A stretch of 64,000 nt of DNA from Progne subis subis. Lineage: Eukaryota > Chordata > Aves > Passeriformes > Hirundinidae. Made by a program: the position numbers and the translations under genes. Positions within the stretch are counted from its first letter, which is position 1. Each line of letters opens with the position of its first letter. Where the stretch lies: positions 62,001 to 126,000 of the forward strand of contig JAKJHU010000259.1 of NCBI GenBank assembly GCA_022316685.1, in the 5' to 3' direction. The notes under the pieces are model-generated. The model was not told the DNA's origin and made no database searches. It worked only from the letters and a program-made list of their open reading frames with translations. Below, piece after piece: positions 48,254 through 60,988 of the stretch.

Positions 48254-48839
48254 GTGGGGGGGATGTTGTTTGGGTTTTTTCTTGTTCAAATTATTTTAAA
48301 TTGTTTGCCTATGTAGGTGCTTTTTTTAAAAAAACAGCTTTTGGAACCAGTAAATCGGTAATGTGTCTGCAGGCTTACTATGAAATGTAGTTCATAACAG
48401 CTGTGTAATGGTGCTCTTTTTAGCAATCTCCTACAGACTCTGTAGTGGCCAATGGAAGAAAAACTAGTTTGCAAAAGTATTTGAAGGTGATCATTTCACT
48501 GTTGTAAACAGGCAGCACTTCAGAGTATTCTCATGTTTGACAGGGATATTTGGCATTAGAGACGTTAGTATTTTTAGTGTACCTCTTTGTGGCACAAACT
48601 GTTTTTTAGAAAAGGATTGAAAGATAAATATATCTTTACAGCTGCTCTTATTGAAAAGCCTAAAGAGCCATTAATTTTATTATTTCTTTAGTAAGGTGGA
48701 TTACTAAAAAAGTAATAATTTCATTCTAGAGAAACTGGTGACAAAGTTAAGGGTAAAATACATCTGGGTACCTGTGGCACGATAGAAAATCTTCATATTA
48801 CTCTTGCCATGGGATCTAGTCATCCAGTACATAGTCAGA
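47666..48839. other. Spacer with a T-run
   Basis: Includes a 31-bp T-run at 48222-48252 followed by a G-rich patch, and a GATTTGATACCTTTTTATC duplication at about 48008-48054. No gene recognised. Confidence 0.5.
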
Positions 48840-50225
48840 GAATGGTCTGGGATGGAAAGGACCTTAAAGATCTTCTAGTCATGGGCAGGGATGCCATTCA
48901 CTGGATAAGGTTGCTCAGAGCCACATGCAATCCAGCCTAGAACACTGTCAGAGATGGGGCACCCCCAGGTTCTCTGGGCAACTTGTTCCGATCCCTCACC
49001 ACCCTCATAGTATGGAATATCTTCCTAATATCTAATCTAAATCTCTCCTCCGTAGTTTAAAACCATTCCCTTTTGTCCTATCATTCTCTGCCTGTGTAAC
49101 GTCTCCCTTTTTCTTTATAAAGAAAAGGGAATACTTTAAATACTAGAAGTTCCTTGCAGTAAGGTCTCCCTTGAGCCTTCTCTTCACTAGGCTGAAGTAC
49201 CACAGCTGTCTCAGCCTGTGTTTGTAGGAGAGGTTCTTCAGCACTCTGACCATCTTTGTAGCCTCCACTGGACCCCTCTAAGAGGTTCCATGTCTTTCTT
49301 GTGCTGGAGGCCCCTGTGCTAAACATAGCACTCCAGGTGAGGTCCACAAGGGCAGAGTAGAGGGGAAGGATCACCTTTCTGGGCTGCAAGTGTACACTAT
49401 TGGCTCATCTGCAGGTGTCCATCCAGAATACCCTCATGTCCTTCTCCACAGGACTGCTCTCAGTTCTACTTCCAGTCTGTACTTATGTCTCTGATTGCCC
49501 TGAACCAGGCAAAGAATCTTGAACTTGGATCTGTTGAATTTCTTGAGGTTGTCATGGGCCCATTTCTCAAATTTTTCCAGATCCCTCTGGATGACATTCT
49601 ATCATTCTGTCAACAACACCACTTAGCTTCATGTCACCTGCAAACCTGCTGAGTGAGCACTCAATCCCACTGTCTGTCTTGGATGAAGATATTGAAGAGC
49701 ACCCATCCCAAGAGAGGGCCCTGAGGGACATCACTTCCACTGGCCTGCATCTGGACACAGAGCCTTATACCACAGCTGTCTGGCTGTGTCCATCCAGCCA
49801 ATTCCTTATCCCCCAAATAGTTTACCCTTCAATTGTATGTTAAAGGATTTAAAGAAATCTAGGTAGATTATGTTAGTTGATCTTTGCTTTGTTAACTGTT
49901 GCAGTCCCTCATTCACCAAAGGCCACTGCTTCAGAGGTTGGTCAGGCAAAATTTATAGACATAGTAAAATTTATGGACATAGTAAAATCTTTCTGGCTGT
50001 CTTGGATCACTCCCTTATCTTGTATGTACCTTAACAGACTTCTGTGAGAATCTACCCCATGATCTTCCCAGCCTCAGAGATAAGGCTCATCAGTCTGTAG
50101 TCGGTGGGTCCCCCTTTATGTTTGTTAGAAGTGATGCTTCACTTTTTCCTGCCACAGTGAAGTTTGACTGCCATGACTTTGCAGATATGATTGAGAGGCG
50201 TTGCAGGCTTGGCAAAAACTTTAGC
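48840..50225 (-). mobile_element. CR1 LINE, longest copy in the window (about 1.4 kb)
   Basis: Minus-strand CR1 with 3' end near 48840, full 3' UTR, ORF2 C-terminus (49081-49389, minus) and part of the RT domain. The minus frame 49567-49758 shows the catalytic box region (SRFAGDMKLSG near 49620-49655), in which the usual FADD reads FAGD, so the second Asp box is broken. A 19-bp motif is duplicated near 49950-49988. 5' truncated near 50225. Confidence 0.88.
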
Positions 50226-52606
50226 ATTGTCTTAACCTGGCATCTTGTGTGTAACTGATTGCTGTAAAAATACGTACTTTCATATGACAGATTCTGCCAT
50301 TACAAATACCCAGCCATTTTTTAGTTTTTTAGGCCAAAATAGGAGTTTATTGGTGTGAAAAGGCCAGCCTGTCTTTTAACATTATATCTAACTAATACAC
50401 AATCTATTTATCTAAAACAAAAATAACTGAAATGCAAAATCAACCAAGCTCTAGTATATTCATTGTGGTTGCTGAATTTAACATTGCCTTGGCATTAACA
50501 CAGTGTTTTCTATATTTAATCATTTGTAAATTAAGTCTACATTTCCCAAGCTAGAAATTCAGACCTAGTGCATCCTTAGGATCTTAATTTGTTTTTATTC
50601 CTTCATTTGTTAAAGTGGAAAAATTTATGGGTCTGTTGTGAAAGGGATAAAGGTATTAATGTATGTGAGATGTTCTTTTAGCTATGATCATTGCAGAAGA
50701 ACATAGGAAAAACTAATCATTGTTACTCCATTGTTAGTTCAGAACATAACTTACGGGATACGGAGTAAAACATATGGATAAAAAAAAAGGTAGTGAGTAT
50801 TTTGTCATATTTTTTTCAACAACAACATTATATATTTTCAACATTTTCAACTATATTTTCAACTATTTTCAACAGTACATTATATACCTTCATTAAAATG
50901 TGAGCCCTTTTGGAGAAACATATTCTCCAAGATTGTATTCTATGGATACCTGTGACCTAAATTAAGGAACGTGCATACACTTATTTCTGAGTGATCTAAT
51001 GGAATGTTGGACTTTGCTACTGCAGTCCTTAAAATGTTGTATAAAAGGTTTTGTCATTTAAGAGGTCTGTTTTGCACAGTAGTTTTTCTTAGAGGGTAGC
51101 AGAATGCAACATCCCTTTCACTCAGCTTTTGCCAGATTTCAAGTATCTGGTTTCTGCTTTCAGCTTTGCTAGAGCAGTTCTCGAGCATTTTGGTATGATG
51201 AAACAGTGTTTTGTTTAGTTGGTATGACCTTTCCCTTGTTTGGCTTCCCTCTTTTTATAAAAAAAAACATTTAGTCTGAGGCAGACATTGACAATTTCCA
51301 TGCTGAAACTTAGGGATAAAGAATTTAATAAACTTAAATTGCAAGGGAGGAAGGGGTGAGCTAAAGGTTCCTTATTAGTGTTTTATGATAATACACACCA
51401 CTGTGCAAGTGGCATGACAGCAGCCAGGTGGCTGTATTGCCCTTTTATCCACAGCAAAACAGCATCAATCCCAATGTACAAATCACAGATGGATTTCTGA
51501 ATTATTATGTGGCCTGAGCATGCAGACAACATCCACAGCATGTATTTTTGTACACTTTTCTTTACAGGTTTTCTATCCTGTTAACAAGATGTTGGAAATT
51601 AAAATGGTCAATATACTAGACCAAATCAAGTTGATTTGTGTGATTCTTTGCACAGGATTAGGTAGTGTTTTAATAACTAAAGAGTAGAGGAAGATAGTAT
51701 ATAAGCATATAATATTTAATGTGGTAAACTTAATGTAATTGATAAAAGTAGCTGGTTTATATTTTCTTCTTATCAATAGAGCAAATGCAAGTATATAAGT
51801 ATATTTAGTAGCTGATACACTGAGGTATCTTACTTTTCACTCGACTTTGGTTTCTTGTACATTGCTATTAATATGACATTTGTCATTTGACATTTAATAG
51901 CATTTTTAATAAATGGTTTCATAATGAATTACACTCTTAAGTATTTAAGAGTATGCTTCCTCAAAATCTCTTTTTAAAAAATCTGTAATTAGCAGCTTTC
52001 CTATCAGGGATTGGTGTGTGTTCAAACTGCTTCTTTTATGTCAGCTCATCCTAAATGTGTAGGATCAAAGCAACCACCATATTAATGGCAAGTGATGTAG
52101 AAATATTTAAGACATGTAACAAAGCCTGTTGCAAGAAACCTAGTGTTTCAGCCTCTCTTCCAGTCACCTCACTATGTGTTTATGCAGCCCATACTTTATC
52201 ATCTTTTCTCTTTTATGAGACAGCGTCAAAAGCTTTTCTAATGTCAAGATACACAATATCAATTACTCTTCTATTGTCTGGCATTATCAATGGTAGCTGC
52301 TTCCTGACTGGAGATGAAGTTTGAACAAAAGAGCTTCTGTCAGTGTTTTTTGAAAATAATGCAAAGTGAGAAATGATAAATTAGGAGTCACTGTCATGGT
52401 GGGCTATTGGGAGAAGTGGTAGGCTATAGCTACCAGATAGGCTTTTTTCCCTGGGAAATAAAAACTGGGAAATAAAATGTGGGAAGTTCAGTCTGGTAAT
52501 GAGGAAAGAATCAGTGAAGACTGAATAAATAAATACTCAAGAGGAATTGCCTCTAAGGTTATGTGCTCTGTGAGTAATGCGTTTCACAGCCAGGGGAATG
52601 AATTGA
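50226..52606. other. AT-rich spacer with TTTTCAAC repeats
   Basis: No gene recognised. Five TTTTCAAC motifs lie at 50813-50873, separated by short AT spacers. Confidence 0.5.
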
Positions 52607-52925
52607 ACTCAGAATCACAGAAACACTGATCTCTCTGATCCAGCCATCCTGTTTAAATGGGGGAGCTGTTTTCCTGGGACAACACTGAGATCACTTTGCA
52701 GATCTTCAAGGCCGAAAACTCCACCAGCTCCTTGGGTACCTTGCTATGGTGCTCGGTCACTCACAGCAAGGAGTGTTTCCAAAGTTCGTATAGCATCTCC
52801 TGTATTTCAGTTTGGACCCACTGCCTCTGGTCCTGTGACTGGGCACCAGTGAAAAGACGTGGTCGTATTTTTTATTACCCCTTCATTTCAGGTATACCTT
52901 CACCACCATCCCTTCAGGTATTTCC
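52607..52925 (-). mobile_element. CR1 LINE, 3' part
   Basis: Inverted CR1 3' UTR: AGAATCACAGAA at 52611, CCACTGCCTCTGGTCCTGTG near 52819, ACTGGGCACCAGTGAAAAG near 52838, and TTCAGGTAT near 52912. No coding domain. Confidence 0.8.
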
Positions 52926-55370
52926 ATTAAAAAAAAGTCTATATGCCATTACATACTGTAGTTGCGCATTTGCATAGTTTGAGTTGAGTGGTCAACCAAT
53001 GTCACTGTACTAGGACAGCAGTCCCATCCTTTCCTGGTCCAGCTTATGTTCCTCTGAGTCAGAAGCTACATCTGCCCGCTGGAAGCATCAAAGTCATGAC
53101 CTTGAAACATTAATATTATGAAATGGTTTAGTGGAGTTCAGCTGGCTTACCCTTCTGGTTGGAAAGACATCAGAATTAGACCAAGGTAAGCAGTGGATAC
53201 ACAGTCAGAGGGTGAGTGACTTGTGAAGGGTAACGGAGAGAAAGGACCTTTATGTTTGATGGTAGGAAACTTAATTCAGTGAAGTAGGACAGAAAAAAAT
53301 TCTCTCTCATAAATGATTCTGTTTCATAAATGATTCTGAAATGAACAGTGACAATAAAACCTGTTAAATTTAGGAAGAAAAAGAATATGTAATGACTAGA
53401 GAAGAAACACAAGTTTCAAAATGAGGGAGCTAATTACTGTGTCAGTTTATTGGATATCATGTAAGTGATTTATGTCATAAATAAAATATAAGGCAAGTAT
53501 TTGATTGTTTGAAATGTAGTTACAGTTTCAAGTACATTGCAGTTAGTTTTGCTGGTAAATCTGTAATTTTAACAGTGTTTCAATATTACTGAGATATATT
53601 ACAACAGCATAGCTTACTACTGAATGAAAATTAAATTACTAATTTATTTTTCTAATTTAACATTAACCCATTTTTTGAGATTACTGTTTTAAAAGCAGCT
53701 TGTTGTCCACTGTATACACAGAGCAATGTAAATTTTTGACACATTCTGAATGAGCAAATCTTTCTGGCTGTTCTTGGTCTTACATCAGAATTTGAAGTAG
53801 CAGCTCTCTTGCAAGTATTCTGATTTTGTAATGAGGCATTGGCTCACTTTGTTGTAATTCAGCTCCACAGAGCCATACTTTGTTCATTCAGCAGTTTAGT
53901 CCCTTGCCTGCCAAGAAGATCCTGATGAGGTCCAGTTTTCCTTTTGAAGAACAGAAGTACTTGAATACTGCAAAACAAACATCCTTTCAAATTGATTTTC
54001 ACTAACTGCTGCCAGGGTGCCTGTTCTCCTTTGTCCACTTCATGGTAAAATAGAGTGTATTTATACAGAGGGCTTTCTTTGGTTACTTAGTTAGATGAAG
54101 ATAATATTTCACCTTTGTTTCACCACACCTGTGCAACTCTGTTTTGAGTAGGAGTGGTTATTTCTCTCCAAGCACTGTCACTTCAGACAGTTTTTCAGGC
54201 AAGTTTTGTGTCTCACAGGGCACATATAAAACCCCAGGAGTTCTTGGTTCTAGAAATCGAAAATCATTGTACTGGTTGGTAGTCACGCAGATTTCATACT
54301 GTCATGTTTTGTAGTTTTGCTGGGGAGGACTTTGTGAATCAGTGGGAGTGGTAGCTAGATTTATTGTGAAACTTGAAGCTTTGGGAATTTTAAGGCAACA
54401 TAACATTTTAACACTGCTTTATCATGTATTGAAATTTTATATAAATGAGTAGCAAAATCAGAAATTTGTATTAGTAAAGTAAATGCAAGCCTTGGGTGAA
54501 TATATGGAGGTCATTGTGAATAAACATTAATTTAAATGAACCTTATCTTCCAGTCTTTTATGTTATCTGAGCAAGTACATTTACTTCTTATATTGTTATT
54601 CAGTAACGTTTTCTATATAAATTGTTTTAATGCTATGATTATACTAGGTACACTTAGATTCTTTCATGTATATTGCCAAAAGGATCTGGCATTAGATAAG
54701 GAAATAAACAGAACAGCTGAAATTATTAAAACAATGGTGTACGCTTTTATCCCCTGTTTCTCTGAACCAAAACTGTAGGGAGTTTTTAACATCAGATTAT
54801 GGTGACTTGCTTGATCCATGCTTCCAGCAATTGCATTAGAAAGGAATTCGTGAAACACTTTAGTCTCAAGAGTACAGTAATCCCTAACACAGGGAGCTCT
54901 TTCTCCATGACATCACAAACAGAAATATGGCATTATTCCCAGAAGCAATATTGTATTTTGAAAAGAAGATACCATGCCTTCCCTTGGAGAAAAATGCATT
55001 TGTGTATTAAATAAATATGGCAATTATATCAAAGTCCATTTTTAGTATCAAGTTTCTTGGTCATGCTGCTTTTCATATCATCTGTAGAAGCCTATATTAT
55101 GCCTTAGATTTTGTCACCATGGGATGACATTTCCACAAGGGGAAAAAAAAAGAAAAAGCAAACCTTTTAATTTAAGTAATTTCTATTGTGTTTTGTTCTT
55201 AAAAGTGGTACTTAAGAAAAATCATATTTTTAAGACACAGAATTCTAGTTTCATAATTCTAATATTGTAGGTGGTAAGTGATCAGATGTATTTAAAATGA
55301 TCGGTGATCTGATTCAACTGATAATGCTTTCTCTTTCAAAGTCATGCTAATGCTCTGGTTTTCTTGCATG
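52926..55370. other. AT-rich spacer, nothing recognised
   Basis: No gene or transposon recognised. Confidence 0.5.
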
Positions 55371-56740
55371 CTCTTTATTTCAATCTGCTAATTTTTTACA
55401 TTTCTGCCCAAGAGAGGGGCTGTTAACTCTTGTTTCTATAGAATATGTGGTCTCTTTATCCATTCTCTCATATGGACAGGGCATTTCTTATACCTAATAA
55501 CATTTTCTAATCCTTTCCTTTTTTGTGTGTGTGTGTGTTCAGCTGCAGTATAATAAGTGTGTCTACACTGACTTCCAATACTGTTCTTTGTTTTAACATA
55601 TTTGAAAGTCTTTAAGTACTCCATGTATCCTCCTTTATGTTCTAGTTCTGCGAGCTGCTTTGGGACTTCATACCCCTCCCTGTTTTCCCTCTCAATCTGG
55701 TTAATCAAGTCATGCTTCCCATCCATCTCTAAATTATCCTTATTGTTTACTTCATTGTTTTTTGTCACTTGATGGTTTTTATTTATCTCTGCTTTCCCCT
55801 GTGTAAAAAGAAAGACTTTTTTTTTTTTTTTTTCCCTGTACCTTGTTCTTTTGAAGGTGATTCTTTACCACAGTGTTCAGTACTTCAAGTGCACTTGGTG
55901 TTGGAATTGTCACACTATATTTCTTTAACCAGAGACTGATATTTGGGAAGAGCTTTATAAAGTATTTTTTCAAGATCTCTTTCTCCAATTATTTTTTATA
56001 TTTAAATGGGGTATTACTGCTCCTATTACTCTGTGTTTATTCTGATCTTTCACTATTATTTTTCTGTGATTTTGTTTTACTTATTGTTGCCTGTATTTCT
56101 GCCAGTCTTTAGGACTTTGTTAGTAACCAGTGTCTTCTGATTTCTCCTCTTAGTGGTTTGGTATATTTTCTTTCTAGCTTCTCTAAAAAAATTGCCCGTT
56201 TATATTATGTTACTGTTTCTGGTGATCTGCATAAACTTACATTATTTTCAATGTGTCAGTCTTCTCTGATGCTGTTCATATATACCCCTACAATTCTGAA
56301 CTGTGTAGCAAAAATAAAAGAAAAATCCTTCCAATGACAATCTTATTCCTGTCCTTTTCCCCTCCCATTTCATATAGGGGGAGGGAGTTTTCCTGTATTA
56401 TTAAACAGTTTCTCATTCTCTATGCTGACTTCACCTATATTGTTAGGCTAGTTTTTTCTTCAGTATTTGCCTAAATTCTATATACTCAACAATCTCCTGT
56501 CACTTAATTTCATATTTGTTAAGAAGCATTCTACTTGTGTTTTTTTATCATTTTATCAAGTTCTTTATTTCTACCTACAATTCCTCTCATTGAAGAGAAT
56601 GAAGGCATAGAAGCCTTCTCTGGAATTGGGGACTATTTTGGTCTTCCCTCTGTAATGTCCTGAAAAGCATGCATTTCCTTTTGAGAACTATTTTTTAATA
56701 TGTGTACTTAAGTGTTTTTCTAAGTTACTAACTTTAGGAA
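55371..56740 (-). pseudogene. A-rich coding-like block, broken frames, unidentified
   Basis: On the minus strand this stretch is A-rich with several open pieces in changing frames: about 56640-56560, 56185-56085, 55988-55779 and 55803-55436. The last ends at a TAG (55436-55438), and an AATAAA follows about 60 nt downstream near 55375. Products are K/E/N/Q-rich, perhaps coiled coil. Splice-like signals are present on the same strand: pyrimidine tract plus CACAG at about 56300-56325, GTAAGT near 56235, and a pyrimidine tract plus ACACAG near 55803. I do not recognise the protein. It could be a decayed gene 3' end, or chance in a strand-biased region. Confidence 0.3.
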
Positions 56741-57200
56741 GAGAGAAGACTGGTTTTTTATGTCTTTTTTGTTATTGTTTGGGGGTTTTGTGTTGTTTTT
56801 TTTTTTTCCCTCATTGTTTCCTAGGAGAATAACATTTTAGCTAAATCTGCTTCTATGTTTTTTCCACGCTACTAATATACCTCCCAGCAGGAAGTGGCTG
56901 TAGATTTTTTGCGCATCTTTTGTGTGTCTCTGATTCTTACGTATCACTGAGGTTTGATAATGTATTAAACCTAAGTTCTAGTCACTAGTTGTTTATTCAT
57001 CTGCTTGTTTAGACAGGAACTGGAATTTCAGCAAGGCTCTGAAATTCTATTCTCTGAAATAGTAGGTTGTTGCAGGGCTGCTTCTTTGAGGGTGTGGGTT
57101 TTTTTGGGGTGGTTTTTTTTGGGTTTTTTTTTGGGTTTTTTTGGTTTTTTTTTTGGGGGGGGGGGTGGGGGTTTTTTGGACTGCTTGCCATAAACAATAA
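56741..57200. other. Spacer with G/T-rich tract
   Basis: Includes a T/G low-complexity tract at about 57097-57177 with a G10 run. No gene recognised; frames on both strands here are low-complexity. Confidence 0.6.
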
Positions 57201-57425
57201 TATTTCCAAGTGTTAAATGTTTTCATTTGTGCTGCCTCCCTTTTAGTGATTATCAGTGTAGGTTACAAACAAAGTCTTACCATCTGTAAAATGTTTATTT
57301 GCTTTAAAGTGTAAATTACAATGAAATGGTACTTTTACCATTAAAATATATTTCAATTTAAAAAAAAAAAAAACAACAAACTGCTATTCACACTAGCAGC
57401 TATTCAGATGGTTTGTGTTAGTGTT

Positions 57426-57427
<2 letters not shown>

Positions 57428-57499
<72 letters not shown>
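57428..57499. repeat. 72-bp pure T homopolymer
   Basis: Seventy-two T without interruption. It could be the poly(A) tail of a minus-strand retro-insertion whose body would lie to the right, but I recognise no such body. Homopolymer length in an assembly is unreliable. Confidence 0.9.
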
Positions 57500-57502
<3 letters not shown>

Positions 57503-60500
57503 CCTAGCTCTGACTCATCAAAAATATTTCTGGATGCTTCTGGATGCTTGTTTCTTTGAAAATGTAGGTATGAGAGGATGCACAGTGCTCTGCCTATGTG
57601 AGAGACAGAGAAGGATTTGGTTTTTTGGCTGCCTCATTAAGCATTTCATTCCACACCTTCTTCTTAATTCTTCTGATTAAAGAGTTGTCTCTTTATTCAA
57701 CTCCAGCACACTACTAATTATTGGAACATAAGCACAAAAATATTGGCATTTTTTTCTTCCAATGGCTTAATCAAGGGTATGTTCTTTCTGTGTAGAAACA
57801 AATCAAGAAAAAATAAATATCAGACTCAAAGTTGGTTTTCCAGGTACTAACTGAAAAGGGCCATTCCTGAGGATTTTAAAGGAGCTCTGAAGGAGCTTGT
57901 CATTAATTCTACAGGCAGTGTCTTAACACAGTCTTCTGTCATACCTGATCTAGTTCATTTTCCTGTGCAAAATAACATAATCAATGACTAAACTAGAGAA
58001 AACTAAAAATAAATAAAAATAATTATATAAACTGAATATGTTGCTAATGATGTGGGCTTTATTGGGAACTGTAGCAAATCAGTAATGATTAAAATTTTGT
58101 GAATGTAAGCGGAAAACAAAAATCTCCTAATGTTTCATCTCCTGTTCACTCCAGGATGTTTGGATTGCTGAAATATTTTGATACTTAATGCAGTACACAA
58201 TACAGTATTATATTGCTCAGATACTGTTTAGAAAAAAATTATCTGAATTTGAAAGATGTACTTGAAATCTCTTTAATTAGAAATGAATGTTTCAAAAATG
58301 GGCATATTCACTGAAATGTTTTGAATTTAACTTGACAGAATTTTGGGAAAGCTGTATAATGACATGGGCATTTAACAGTTTTTTAAATGTTTTGTAACTT
58401 TTTTGAAGTTTTTCCTTTTTTTCAAATTGCTATTATTCTCAAGTTTTAGTAGCAAAGTGCTTTATACTGAGGCTTTCATTGAATTTAGAAAATTCTCATA
58501 GACTGTATTTAAGGGATTTTTTTTTTTAAAGCTTACTTTTTTTCATGTATTTTATGCAGATGTTAACTTTAAATGCTCTGTCGAGTGGAGGTCAAGTTTT
58601 TACAAAGTTTTCTTAGCTGAATGTTAAGATGCAGCTAGATTTGTTCTTCCCACCATATTTGGTAGGTTATTTTGTACAATTACTGTAAAGTAGCTTGGTG
58701 GCTATGAGGTGTGAAATGGCAGGCATGAGGGTCAGTACCGAAACAACCACCACATTGTTCAGGCACGTAAACTTTGTCGAAGTAGATACCAGCTCAAAAT
58801 TTTACGAGGTTTATGTCTAGACTGTGTTCCATATCTCCTTTTGTCTAGCATACTGCTTTAGTCGGAATATGTCGGTTCTTCTAATTTAAATATTTCCTCC
58901 CTGGAGAATTCTGTTTCACTGTATATTGTTTCAGACTTCCTCTCTAAGTAAAACATCTAGGTATGAATATTTTATTATTTACTCTTTCATTATACTTTAT
59001 TATTTACTCTGGCTGCCCTTTTTGCTTGGTCTGTCTATATTTTTTGCAGAGAGGAGGTTTATCCATTTTCCCCTCACTACTAGGTTTGATACAGGATATG
59101 ACAACTTTGTTTTACAGCTCTTTTTTTTTTTTTGGATTCTCAAATTATTTCTGATTTTGAACCTGAAACAAAGTGGCATGGGATATCATTAATTATTTAT
59201 TTAGCCTTAAAGGCAGTCTGTAGGTTGAGTTGTTTCTTAAATTAATGTCAACCCCCATCAAATGTAGAGGAAAACTTCTTGTTACTAGTTTGATGTTTGG
59301 TGAATATCTTGAAAAATAAAACACTTGAGATTTTTACATTTTTTTAAGACTGTATCAGCACACAGAAGACAGACTTAAGATTTTATGGTGGCTATATTAC
59401 TATAACATTCTCTTGATAAAAAGAATATAAAAGCAGCAGAGTTAAATGCTGGAGAATGATTAATTCATCTGACTCTTGGATTGAATTTTAAAACAAAGTA
59501 AAAGAATTTAAGGTTTGCAGTTTGAGGCTTTTTCAAGCTGACTTCGTATTTTCTAAATTTATGTCCTTGTAGTTTTTCTTTCCTCTCCATTTTCTTTCCC
59601 TCAATCTTGCTGGGGTGCGTTATTTTTTTGTTTTATTTTTGGTTTTGGTTTTGTTTTCATTTCTTCCCCCTCCTAATAATGGAAAAAAACCCCAAAACAA
59701 AACAACCCACACTTGTAAACATTGTACCTGAAAAGCTGGAAAATAGGTATCTTTATTTATTAGCAAGATGGAATAGCTTTGTATTTTACTTTATAATTTG
59801 TTTTTCTGGGTATCATGGTTGAAGTATTTCAGAACATCATTCATTCAGAATAGCATTTTTTTATTACTTTTCTGTGGAATTGCCTGTTCTAAAGAGTGCT
59901 GTTGTCCTTCATTTATGGTAAGACAGAACTATCATATATTAAAATTGTATTACTCTTCACTTTAGAAGACTCAATTTACTATTGTATTTAATTATCCTTA
60001 CTTGAGGAGTGATTTTATATTAGAGTGGAGATAAAAGTTTCTGTATCAAAACAAAACATGACAAAACTGTGTACTGTGGACGTTATCTCATTGGGGCATT
60101 CTGCTTGGTCTTTAATTTTCATTCAAATTTTATGGTATGTAAAAATTTAGTTTTCTTCTTAAGACAGTGTCTTTAGTTTCAAAAATAGAGATTGAAAACA
60201 TAGTTTTTCAGGAAGAGTGTATTTTTAGTTTTTGGGGTTTTTTTTCATCAGATATTTAGTTTCTCAGGTTTATCAGATATTTGATATAATGAAGGTTATG
60301 TTCACAGAGCTTATAGAAGATGCATTTTGCCAAATAATTTATTTCATTGTTCTTTGCTAGTGAGCAGTATCCTGAATAGATTCACAAACAATTTGCAGTT
60401 CCTAGCCTTACACTGCATAGTACAGCATTGCTTTACTTGTTAATGGTTAGTGATAGAAGTATTTCTGCTTTATATTAATGTTTAAAAAGGACAGATGTTT

Positions 60501-60905
60501 AATTTATAATTACTTTTGAGAAATAAACTCTTTTCCTGGAAATCAAAATTTTTTCTAACAATTGGATGACTTTTGGTGTTATTAAAAAAACTGTTCTCTT
60601 TTGTGTCTATATTAATTTAAGGTATTAAATACTTCTGGCATTGTCGTTTTGGTGCTTTCTGTATATGTATAGCACACGGGCCATTGGTTAACTATGACAG
60701 GGGCTGCCTAAGTGTTTAGGGTTTCCACTAGTCCATATTTCTACACAGGCAGTATGAAGCAGCACATTTGCACAGAACTGATTTAAGGACAAAATATTTA
60801 GAAACAGATGGAAAATTCAATAACATGAATAAAATATATTGATGCATCTCGCATCAGAAAGTTCCAAATTAAATTAGCAATATTAGGAAAAAAAGGAAAT
60901 GCCTT
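57500..60905. other. AT-rich spacer, nothing recognised
   Basis: No gene or transposon recognised; short T-runs near 58510 and 59119. Confidence 0.5.
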
Positions 60906-60913
60906 ATAATACT

Positions 60914-60988
60914 CTCTTTTTTTTCTTTTTTTTTTTTTTTTTCTTTTTTCCTTTTTCTTTTTCTTTTTTTTTTTTTTTTTTTCTTTTC
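60914..60988. repeat. T/C low-complexity tract
   Basis: Long T-runs with single C interruptions over about 75 bp. Confidence 0.9.

Noticed and set aside
57005..57209. Gly/Phe-rich and Pro/Lys-rich frames on opposite strands
   Set aside because: Both are products of the G/T-rich low-complexity tract.
57408..57680. 90-aa frame starting with poly-Phe
   Set aside because: It exists only because of the T homopolymer.
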